A stretch of DNA of 64,000 nt from Pseudomonas viridiflava (GTDB taxonomy: Bacteria; Pseudomonadota; Gammaproteobacteria; Pseudomonadales; Pseudomonadaceae): NCBI RefSeq assembly GCF_900582625.1, contig NZ_UTIQ01000001.1:806001-870000 (forward strand), written 5' to 3'. How positions within the stretch are numbered: the stretch's first letter is position 1; each line of letters opens with the position of its first letter. The translations under genes and the position numbers were made by a program. Of the stretch, positions 54,821-64,000 are shown in pieces. The notes under the pieces are model-generated. The model was not told the DNA's origin, did not search any database, and saw only the letters and a list, made by a program, of their open reading frames with translations.

Positions 54821-54834
54821 TGGGTTCCTTGTCC

Positions 54835-55917
54835 TTAACGCAGTTTCAGGGTGGCGAGGCCGACCAGCACCAGAATTACGGTGATGATCCAGAAGCGCAC
54901 GATCACGCGCGGCTCAGGCCAGCCTTTGAGTTCAAAGTGGTGATGGATCGGCGCCATGCGGAACACGCGTTTGCCGGTGAGCTTGAACGAAGCCACCTGA
55001 ATCACCACCGACAGGGTTTCCATCACGAACACGCCGCCCATGATGAACAGCACGATTTCCTGGCGCACGATCACGGCGATGGTGCCCAGCGCAGCGCCAA
55101 GCGCCAGCGCGCCGACGTCGCCCATGAAGACTTGTGCGGGGTAAGTGTTGAACCAGAGAAACCCCAGGCCCGCCCCCACTAGCGCGGAGCAGAACACGAT
55201 CAGTTCGCCAGCGCCCGGTACGTAGGGAATCAACAGGTAATCAGCGAATTTGATGTTGCCGGACAGGTAGCAAAAAATGCCCAGCGCGCCGCCGACCATT
55301 ACGGTGGGCATGATCGCCAGACCGTCGAGGCCGTCAGTCAGGTTCACGGCGTTGCTAGAGCCGACGATCACGAAGTAGGTCAGCACCACGAAGCCCACAC
55401 CGAGGGCGATGCTGACGTCTTTGAGCATCGGCACGATCAGAGTGGTTTCAACCGCGCTCGGCGCAGTCATATAAAGGAACACGGCGGCGCCCAGGCCAAA
55501 CACCGATTGCCAGAAATACTTCCAGCGGCTCGGCAGGCCTTTCGAGTTTTTCTCGATGACCTTGCGGTAGTCGTCCACCCAGCCGATGCCGCCGAACAGC
55601 AGGGTCACGATCAGCACTACCCACACGTAGCGGTTGGTCAGATCTGCCCAGAGCAAGGTGCTGATGGCGATGGCCGACAGAATCAGCGCGCCACCCATGG
55701 TCGGTGTGCCGGATTTGGACAGGTGCGACTGCGGACCATCGTTGCGCACGGCTTGGCCGATTTGACGAATCTGCAGGGTGCGGATCATCCAGGGGCCCAG
55801 CCACAGCGACAGCGACAACGCGGTCAATACACCCAGAATCCCGCGCAGGGTCAAGTATTGAAAGACCGCGAAGCCCTTGTAGAACTGTTGCAGATACTCG
55901 GCCAACAGCAGCAGCAT
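54835..55917 (-). CDS. mraY: Phospho-MurNAc-pentapeptide translocase
   Basis: 360 residues, 10 transmembrane segments. Makes lipid I on undecaprenyl phosphate. [14 protein letters not shown] and the loop [16 protein letters not shown] are the active-site motifs. The start follows directly on the murF stop. Confidence 0.97.
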   Translation of the reverse strand: MLLLLAEYLQQFYKGFAVFQYLTLRGILGVLTALSLSLWLGPWMIRTLQIRQIGQAVRNDGPQSHLSKSGTPTMGGALILSAIAISTLLWADLTNRYVWVVLIVTLLFGGIGWVDDYRKVIEKNSKGLPSRWKYFWQSVFGLGAAVFLYMTAPSAVETTLIVPMLKDVSIALGVGFVVLTYFVIVGSSNAVNLTDGLDGLAIMPTVMVGGALGIFCYLSGNIKFADYLLIPYVPGAGELIVFCSALVGAGLGFLWFNTYPAQVFMGDVGALALGAALGTIAVIVRQEIVLFIMGGVFVMETLSVVIQVASFKLTGKRVFRMAPIHHHFELKGWPEPRVIVRFWIITVILVLVGLATLKLR

Positions 55918-57285
55918 TTAATGACTCCCCTGGGTGCCGCACAAAGCCGCAACGACGTTTTCCATCGCTGCGCTGCGCGATCCTTTAATTAGAATGGTGG
56001 TGTTGCCTGGCTCGGCACTGACGGCGGCGATCAGGCTGGCCTGATCGGCAAAGTGCCGGCCATTGGCGCCGAAGGCGTCCACGGCGTGGGCCATGTTCGG
56101 GCCGACGGCATAAAGAGCATCGACTTTCCCGGCGGCGTAAGCGCCGACATCGCGGTGGCCCTGTTCAGCCCACTCGCCTAGCTCGCCGATATCGCCCAAA
56201 ACCAGAACGGTCCGGCCGGAAAAGGCCGCGAGTATATCAACGGCGGCACACATGGAAGTCGGGTTGGCGTTGTAGGTGTCATCGATCACGCGCGCGCCAT
56301 TAGTCGCCAACTGCGCTACCGCGCGGCCTTTGACCGGCTGCACATTTTCCAACCCGGCAACGATACTGACCAACGGCAGGCCAAGCGCAGCGGCGGCTGC
56401 AGCTGACGCCAACGCATTGGCGATGTTATGGGTGCCAAGCAGATTGATCTGCACCTTGGCGCTGCCTTGCGCGCTATTCAGGGTGAAGAACGGGCAACCA
56501 CGGGCATCGCGGCCGAGGTCGCTGGCGTAGAAGTCGGCGGCGCTGTTGCTCAGGGCGAAGGTCAGCACCTTGCGCTCGCCGGCACGGGCTTTCCAGATGC
56601 CGAAGGCTTTGTCGTCGAGGTTGAGCACCGCGGTGCCGCTGGCGCTCAGGCCGTCGATGATTTCGCCTTTGGCTTCGACAATTTTGTCGGCGCCGCCGAA
56701 CTCGCCGATGTGAGCGGTGCCGGCGTTGTTCAGCACCGCGACCTGCGGCTTGGCCAACGCCACGGTGTAAGCGATTTCGCCGACACGATTGGCGCCCAGC
56801 TCGATCACCGCGCCTTTGTGCTCCGCGCCCAGCTCAAGCAGGGTCAGCGGCACGCCGAGGTCGTTATTCAAATTGCCACGGGTGGCCAGAACGGCGCCAT
56901 CGATGCCGGCGCGCAGAATGCTGGCGAGCATTTCCTTGACCGTGGTTTTACCGCTGGAGCCGGTGATGGCAGCCAGGGGGCCGGTGTAGGCCTGACGATT
57001 GAGCGCGGCGAGTTGGCCCAGCGCCTGGCGAGTGTCGGCTACCACCAATTGCGGAATGCTCACGCCAACGGTTTCACGCTCGACCAGCGCAGCGACCGCG
57101 CCTTTCTGCGTGACTTCCTGCAAATAGCTGTGGCCGTCGAAACGTGGGCCAGTCAGGGCGATAAACAGCTGCCCCGGCTTGATCGCACGGCTGTCAGTGC
57201 TCACCGCGCTAAACGTGGCGTCGGCGCCTACCAAGCAACCATTGAGGGCGTTGACCACTTCGCTCAACCGCAAGGCTTTAAGCAT
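55918..57285 (-). CDS. murF: UDP-MurNAc-tripeptide--D-Ala-D-Ala ligase
   Basis: 455 residues. Adds the D-Ala-D-Ala dipeptide made by Ddl. P-loop ITGSSGKTTVKEMLA, NNDLGVPLTLLEL, and DDTYNANPTSM in the C-terminal domain. It overlaps murE by 8 bases. Confidence 0.96.
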   Translation of the reverse strand: MLKALRLSEVVNALNGCLVGADATFSAVSTDSRAIKPGQLFIALTGPRFDGHSYLQEVTQKGAVAALVERETVGVSIPQLVVADTRQALGQLAALNRQAYTGPLAAITGSSGKTTVKEMLASILRAGIDGAVLATRGNLNNDLGVPLTLLELGAEHKGAVIELGANRVGEIAYTVALAKPQVAVLNNAGTAHIGEFGGADKIVEAKGEIIDGLSASGTAVLNLDDKAFGIWKARAGERKVLTFALSNSAADFYASDLGRDARGCPFFTLNSAQGSAKVQINLLGTHNIANALASAAAAAALGLPLVSIVAGLENVQPVKGRAVAQLATNGARVIDDTYNANPTSMCAAVDILAAFSGRTVLVLGDIGELGEWAEQGHRDVGAYAAGKVDALYAVGPNMAHAVDAFGANGRHFADQASLIAAVSAEPGNTTILIKGSRSAAMENVVAALCGTQGSH

Positions 57286-58740
57286 GAGCGGCCTCCCAGG
57301 CGGCCAGGGCCGTGGTGGCTTGGTGCAGGTCGGAGAACGGTTGGCGCTCGCCGTTGATTTCCTGGTAATCCTCGTGGCCTTTTCCGGCCAGCACGATCAC
57401 ATCGGCGGCATCGGCACTGGCGATCAGTTGCGCGATGGCCTGGCCGCGACCGTATACAAACTGGGCTTTCTCCGGCGCGGTGAGACCGGCGCGGATGTCG
57501 GCGAAGATCTGCTCGGGCGATTCGGTGCGCGGATTGTCGTCGGTCACCATCACGCCATCGGCAAGGCGCTCAACCACTTCGGCCATCAGCGGACGTTTGC
57601 CGCGATCACGGTCGCCGCCACAACCGAACAGGCACAGCAGTTTGCCGGTGGCGTGTGGGCGCAGGGCGGTCAGTACTTTTTCCAGCGCGTCGGGGGTGTG
57701 GGCGTAATCGACCACCACCAGCGGCTGCGTGCCGCCGCCCAGGCGCTGCATGCGACCGGCCGGGCCTTCGAGCTTGGGCAGCACCTTCAGAATTTCGTCC
57801 AGCGGGTAATCCAGGCCCAGCAACGCGCCAACCACACCCAGCAAGTTGCTCAGGTTGAAGCGGCCGAGCAGCGAGCTGCGCAGGCTGCCCTCGCCTTTGG
57901 GCGTGACCAGCTTGGCGCGCACGCCGTGGTCGTCGAACACTGCTTCGCTGCAATACAGATAGGCGTTGCGGTCTTCGAGGCTGTAGGTAATGAGCCGAGA
58001 ATCGTGATGCTCGGCGGCCAGTTGGCGACCGAACTCGTCATCAATATTCAGCACGCGGCAACGCAGGCTCGGCCAGCGGAACAGTTTGGCTTTGGCTTCG
58101 CCGTAAGCCTGCATGGAACCGTGATAGTCGAGGTGGTCGCGCGACAGGTTGGTGAACACCGCCACGTCAAAGGCCAGGGCAGCGACGCGGCCTTGGTCCA
58201 GACCGTGCGACGACACTTCCATCGCCACGGCGCGAGCGCCGGCTTGTTTCAGGTTGGCCAACACCGCTTGCACGCCGATGGGGTCTGGCGTGGTGTGGCG
58301 GCCTTGCTCCAGTTCATTGTGGAAACCGGTGCCCAAAGTGCCAACGATGCCGCAGCGCTCGCCGAAGTGATCCAGTGCCTGAGCCACCAATTGGCTGATG
58401 CTGGTTTTGCCGTTGGTGCCGGTTACGCCGACCAGGTGCAGGCCACGACTCGGCTCGCCGTAGAAGCGGCCGGCGATGGCGGACAACTGACCGGCCAGAT
58501 TCTTCAACGCCACCAACTCTGTGCCTTGCGCATCGATAACAGGTGCGCCTTCGGCTTCATAGGCAACGGCGGCAGCGCCACGGGCAATCGCATCGCTGAT
58601 GTGCACGCGGCCATCTTGCTGGCCGCCGGGCACGGCCAGGAACAAGTCGCCGGGGCGCACTTTGCGACTGTCCAGCGTCAGTTCGCGGATCAGCACCGAG
58701 CTCTCGGCTTGTGGCAGCAATTGGTTCAGTGGCATTGGCA

Positions 58741-58741
<1 letters not shown>
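57278..58741 (-). CDS. murE: UDP-MurNAc-Ala-Glu--meso-DAP ligase
   Basis: 487 residues. P-loop VTGTNGKTSISQLV; DNPRTESPEQIF carries the DNPR motif that selects meso-diaminopimelate over lysine, as expected for a Gram-negative wall. It overlaps the ftsI stop by one base. MPMPLN has a second in-frame ATG two codons in. Confidence 0.96.
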
Positions 58742-60763
<2,022 letters not shown>

Positions 60764-60767
<4 letters not shown>

Positions 60768-61717
60768 CGCAACTTCTCCGCAACACGCATGACCGCACTG
60801 CGCGAGCGCGGGTTGGCCGACTGTTCGGCGTCGGATGGGAACTGAGCCTTGCCGATGGTGCGAATTTTCGGCTCGAAACGCTCGACGCGCACGGGCAGGT
60901 TGCGGGGGAGTTTGTCCGCCTCGCCTTTTTCCAGACGGCGCATAAACAGTTTGACGATGCGGTCTTCCAGCGAGTGGAAGCTGATCACTACCAGACGACC
61001 GCCCACTTCGAGCACGTCCATGGCCGCTTGCAGGCCACGTTCCAGATCGCCCAGCTCGTTGTTCACGTGGATGCGCAAACCCTGGAAGGCACGAGTTGCC
61101 GGGTTCTTGCCCTTCTCCCACGCTGGGTTCGCTACTTTTAATACTTCGGCCAGATCGCCGGTGCGCTCAAACGGCTGCACCTCGCGGCGCTGCACCACGG
61201 CGCGCGCCATGCGCTTGGCGAAACGCTCTTCGCCGTACTCTTTAAAAACGCGGGCAATTTCTTCTTCGGCGGCGGTGGCAATGAACTGCGCGGCGCTGAT
61301 GCCACGAGTGGGGTCCATGCGCATGTCGAGCGGGCCGTCGTTCATAAAGCTGAAGCCGCGCTCGGCGTCATCCAGCTGCGGCGACGACACACCGAGATCG
61401 AGCAGAATGCCGGACACGTTGCCCGCATCGCCGCGCTCAGCGACGGCTTCGCCCAGCTCGGCAAAACTGCGCTGCACAACGACAAAGCGGCCGTCTTCGG
61501 CCGCCAGCGCTTCTCCGGTCGCAATCGCCAGAGGGTCTTTATCAAATCCGAGGAGCCGACCACCTGGCCCGAGCTTCTGCAAGATCAACCGACTGTGCCC
61601 GCCCCGGCCAAATGTGCCGTCCACATAGCAGCCGTCCGCGCGCACGGCGAGAGCCTCTACGGCTTGGTCGAGCAATACGGTGATGTGGCGAAAGCCGCTG
61701 CTAGTTGGGGTTGTCAC
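60764..61717 (-). CDS. rsmH: 16S rRNA (cytosine-1402-N4) methyltransferase
   Basis: 317 residues from a GTG at 61717 that overlaps the mraZ stop (GTGA). SAM-binding [11 protein letters not shown] and [11 protein letters not shown] are the family motifs, with the [14 protein letters not shown] signature in the C-terminal half. Methylates C1402 of 16S rRNA together with RsmI, whose gene is about 1.1 kb upstream. Also called MraW. Confidence 0.96.
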
Positions 61718-62169
61718 AGGATCAGATCACGCAATTCGTCCGGCAGACCGCCCGGCTGTTTAATGGCTGCCAGGTCCGCATCAGCAAGCGCGTTCCAGGC
61801 GTTTTCGTCCCACAGTTGGAATTTGTTCAGTTGCCCCACCAGCATCGCGTGCTTGTCGAGCTTGGCGTACTCGCGCAAACGCGGCGGCACCAGGAAGCGG
61901 CCGGCGCTGTCGAGCTCGATATCCACCGCATTACCAATCAGCAAACGCTGCAGGCGACGGCTTTCTTCACGCAGCGATGGCAGCTCACGGAGTTTGGTTT
62001 CGATGATTTCCCACTCAGGCAGCGGGTAGACACAAAGGCAGGGGTCAATGGCGTCGATGGTAACGATGAGCTGGCCAGCCGAACGCGACACGATCTCGTC
62101 CCGATACCGACTTGGCATCGCGAGGCGCCCTTTGGCGTCGAGACTGATTGCGTTAGCTCCGCGAAACAC
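61714..62169 (-). CDS. mraZ: Transcriptional regulator MraZ
   Basis: 151 residues from a GTG at 62169 with GGGGA upstream. Two SpoVT/AbrB-type domains; each carries a DxxxR motif ([16 protein letters not shown] and [16 protein letters not shown]). It represses the dcw cluster by binding direct repeats upstream of itself. First gene of the dcw operon. Confidence 0.95.
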   Translation of the reverse strand: MFRGANAISLDAKGRLAMPSRYRDEIVSRSAGQLIVTIDAIDPCLCVYPLPEWEIIETKLRELPSLREESRRLQRLLIGNAVDIELDSAGRFLVPPRLREYAKLDKHAMLVGQLNKFQLWDENAWNALADADLAAIKQPGGLPDELRDLIL

Positions 62170-62210
62170 GACAGCGCTTCCCCTTTTTTACTAGCTTTCC
62201 ATGCCTAAAA

Positions 62211-62240
62211 AACCCACTTCGTACCACTTTGTACCACTTC
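62211..62240 (-). promoter_or_regulatory. MraZ operator (three 10-bp repeats)
   Basis: On the minus strand, three tandem decamers AAGTGGTACA-type: GAAGTGGTAC, AAAGTGGTAC and GAAGTGGGTT (plus-strand blocks at 62231, 62221, 62211). The GTGG cores are 10 bp apart, as in E. coli where MraZ binds TGGGN repeats. They lie between the dcw promoter and mraZ. Confidence 0.75.
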
Positions 62241-62245
62241 GGCAC

Positions 62246-62275
62246 ACTATAGGAACGCAGCTACCCCACCGTCAA
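62246..62275 (-). promoter_or_regulatory. dcw cluster promoter
   Basis: On the minus strand: TTGACG, 18 bases, TATAGT. It precedes the MraZ repeats, so MraZ bound there would sit just downstream of the start point. Confidence 0.7.
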
Positions 62276-62485
62276 GGCGCGCTTGAAGGGAAAAATCCTT
62301 ATGGGACGGTGATTTAGCGAGCTTTTGGGGGCGATGAAAGGCGGTTTTAGGGGTGTTTTGGAGGGTGTGCGTGAGCCTGCTCAATGAGCTGCGACTCGAA
62401 GTTAAAGTAACTTCTTAAGAGTTAGATTTTTTCGGATTTAGAAATGCAGCGACGGGAGGTAAAACGAAACAGCGGAAGGAGGTGG
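62276..62485. other. Spacer between mraZ promoter and rnpB 3' end
   Basis: About 210 bases with no open frame or RNA recognised. No clear rho-independent terminator for rnpB is visible. Confidence 0.5.
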
Positions 62486-62839
62486 AGAGTCGATCTGTAA
62501 GCCGGGTTCTGTCGAGGACAGTCATTCCTCTACGACGGCCATCACTGGACGCCTTTAGCAACCTACCCGGTTCCGACGCGGGCCACGCCATGGAACCCTA
62601 TTTGGTCTTGCTCCGAGTGGGGTTTGCCTAGCCACGAACTGTTACCAGACGCGCGGTGCGCTCTTACCGCACCTTTTCACCCTTACCGGCACCGAAGTGC
62701 TTAGGCGGTTATTTTCTGTGGCACTTTCCGTAGGCTCGCGCCTCCCAGGTGTTACCTGGCACTCCGCCCTATGGAGCCCGGACTTTCCTCCCCCCCGCTC
62801 GCGTGAACGAAACGAGGCAGCGACTGTCCAATCGACTCT
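62486..62839 (-). ncRNA. rnpB: RNase P RNA (M1 RNA)
   Basis: A 354-base transcript on the minus strand. The 5' and 3' ends pair (AGAGTCGAT with ATCGACTCT). Conserved blocks of bacterial type-A RNase P RNA are present: GAGGAAAGTCCGGGCTCCAT near the 5' end, GGTAAGGGTGAAAAGGTGCG and the final CAGAACCCGGCTTACAG. It cleaves 5' leaders from tRNA precursors with the RnpA protein. Placed between mraZ and rsmI, as in other pseudomonads. Confidence 0.96.
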
Positions 62840-62848
62840 CCGCCGCCT

Positions 62849-62877
62849 AGGGTAGCGGCAGCCTCCTGTTAGAACAA
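62849..62877 (-). promoter_or_regulatory. rnpB promoter
   Basis: On the minus strand: TTGTTC, 17 bases, TACCCT, then GGCGGCGG before the likely RNA start near 62839. The GC-rich discriminator suits a stable-RNA promoter. Confidence 0.55.
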
Positions 62878-62888
62878 GCCGAAATCCG

Positions 62889-63752
62889 TTATTGCCGTTC
62901 CAGGGCCACCTGATAGAGCAGGTTCTTGCGCACCCCAGTGATCTCCGCCGCCACGGCAGCCGCGCGTTTGAGCGGCATTTCCTTGAGCAGTAAATCGAGC
63001 ACGCGCAGGGTGTCGGCGCTCACCGCCTCCTCGCCTTCCGGCGCCTGCCAACCGGCCACCAGCACCACACATTCGCCGCGCTGCTGGTTGCTGTCGCCCG
63101 CCACCCAAGCGCGCAACTCGGCAAGCGGCAGGCCATTCAATGTCTCAAATGTCTTGGTGAGTTCACGCGCCAACAAGGCCACGCGCTCGCCGCCAAACAC
63201 CAGCTCCATGTCTTCCAGGCATTCGAGAATACGGTGCGGCGCTTCGTAGAAAATCAGCGTGCGCGGCTCTTCTTTTACAGCTTCCAACCGCGCTCGGCGG
63301 CCGACCGCTTTGGCGGGCAAGAAGCCCTCGAAGATAAATCGATCAGACGGCAACCCGGCAGCCGACAACGCAGCGATCAGCGCACACGGCCCCGGCACCG
63401 GCACCACTTTTATGCCAGCGGCGCGCACTTGTCGCACGAGGTGGTAGCCGGGATCGGAAATTAGCGGCGTACCCGCGTCAGAAATCAGCGCTACGTCATC
63501 ACCCGCCTGCAGGCGCGATAGAAAACGACTGCCTTCATCACGCTCGTTGTGCTCATGGCAGGCCGCCAGCGGTGTAGGAATGCCGAAATGTTGCATCAGA
63601 CGCATGGAATGACGCGTGTCTTCAGCGGCAATCAGCGCAACGTCGCGCAGAATCTTCAGCGCCCGAGCGCTGATATCGTCTAGGTTGCCGATGGGTGTGG
63701 CGACCACATAGAGGGTACCGGCGGTGGAATTCAAAGCACCCTGAGTGGTCAC
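62889..63752 (-). CDS. rsmI: 16S rRNA (cytidine-1402-2'-O) methyltransferase
   Basis: 287 residues. SAM-binding TIM-like fold of the tetrapyrrole methylase class: [36 protein letters not shown], then [19 protein letters not shown]. Methylates C1402 of 16S rRNA, the same base as RsmH. A GTG at 63752 with AGAGG at 8 bases is preferred over the in-frame GTG at 63761, whose ribosome site would be too close. Divergent from lpoA. Confidence 0.92.
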   Translation of the reverse strand: MTTQGALNSTAGTLYVVATPIGNLDDISARALKILRDVALIAAEDTRHSMRLMQHFGIPTPLAACHEHNERDEGSRFLSRLQAGDDVALISDAGTPLISDPGYHLVRQVRAAGIKVVPVPGPCALIAALSAAGLPSDRFIFEGFLPAKAVGRRARLEAVKEEPRTLIFYEAPHRILECLEDMELVFGGERVALLARELTKTFETLNGLPLAELRAWVAGDSNQQRGECVVLVAGWQAPEGEEAVSADTLRVLDLLLKEMPLKRAAAVAAEITGVRKNLLYQVALERQ

Positions 63753-63874
63753 AACGCACACCTCTTAAATCTCGGAAAGCGCGCATTGTAGCCCGATTCA
63801 CAGCATCGACATCGCGCCTCGGGTGCCCCTTGGGTACAATCCGCCCTCTTCGATCAAGTACCAGGAACGTCTAC

Positions 63875-64000
63875 ATGATCAACCGCCTGACCGCCGGCCT
63901 GCGCCCGCTCCTCGCTATCAGCCTTGCCGCTCTCCTGGCCGCTTGCTCGAGCTCGCCGTCCTCCACCCTTGGCGAATTGCCACGCACGCCGCAGGCAAGC
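63875..64000 (+). CDS. lpoA: LpoA-like penicillin-binding protein activator, 3' end cut by window edge
   Basis: The first 42 residues: a signal peptide ending in the lipobox LLAAC (Cys24), then an Ser-rich linker. The protein would be an outer-membrane lipoprotein. Position beside rsmI suggests LpoA, which activates the class A PBP1a-type synthase; the rest of the gene is outside the window, so the identity rests on synteny. ATG at 63875 preceded by AGGA. Confidence 0.8.
   Translation, partial: MINRLTAGLRPLLAISLAALLAACSSSPSSTLGELPRTPQAS

Noticed and set aside
62486..62839. A protein-coding reading for the 62.5-62.8 kb stretch
   Set aside because: No sustained frame; the conserved blocks and paired ends identify it as RNase P RNA.

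Overview
The window is about 60% GC and reads as part of a Pseudomonas chromosome. From memory, gene order and protein sequences follow the P. aeruginosa PAO1 blocks PA4378-PA4402 (colRS, groESL, ampG, yajQ, panE, argJ), PA4403-PA4423 (secA, lpxC and the dcw cell-wall/division cluster, mraZ, rnpB, rsmI, lpoA), PA4645-PA4647 (hpt, upp, uraA) and PA4487-PA4492 (the magA-F alpha-2-macroglobulin operon). No tRNA, rRNA operon, phage, insertion sequence or CRISPR array was seen.

Layout. 1-1750: a PAS-AraC regulator, cut by the left edge, and a dihydrodipicolinate-synthase-family lyase, probably from hydroxyproline catabolism. 1990-4730: purine and pyrimidine salvage (hpt; upp-uraA). 4776-6771: a Leu/Val-type dehydrogenase and a SirB1-like protein. 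6789-17162: the six-gene mag operon on the minus strand, built around a 1569-residue bacterial alpha-2-macroglobulin. 17283-22391: an AEC transporter, a small exported protein, an InaA-like kinase, the ColS/ColR two-component system and a divergent PAP2 phosphatase with a ColR-box-like site between them. 22672-33599: groEL-groES with a heat-shock promoter, fxsA, a HugZ-like protein, an SDR, a DUF481 protein, an alkyltransferase-like protein, ampG, mscS, yajQ and a degenerate-GGDEF response regulator. 33600-40310: panE, a PAS histidine kinase, a cobalamin adenosyltransferase, a MutT-TenI fusion, a GST and argJ. 40616-45267: secA, dciA and lpxC. 45379-62169: the dcw cluster ftsZ-ftsA-ftsQ-ddlB-murC-murG-ftsW-murD-mraY-murF-murE-ftsI-ftsL-rsmH-mraZ, all on the minus strand with mostly overlapping or abutting genes and a MraZ operator/promoter at its head. 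62486-64000: RNase P RNA, rsmI and the start of lpoA.

The dominant theme is the cell envelope. The dcw genes make lipid II and build the septum, lpxC commits to lipid A, ampG recycles muropeptides, LpoA activates a PBP, the mag proteins sit in the periplasm or inner membrane, and ColRS with the PAP2 and InaA-like proteins probably tunes the outer layers.

Two interspersed repeat families fill the intergenic gaps. One is the ordinary pseudomonad REP (GGAGCGGCTTTAGCCGC type), singly or as inverted pairs. The other is a five-copy family of ~120 bp nested-stem elements (1866, 22500, 30838, 40487, 44171) that I cannot assign to a named class. Each has an outer stem, conserved flanks, a copy-specific but self-complementary arm and a conserved AGCGCAG-hairpin-TGAGCAT core. 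Four of the five lie between convergent genes, where they look like bidirectional terminators. This is the most interesting unexplained structure in the window.
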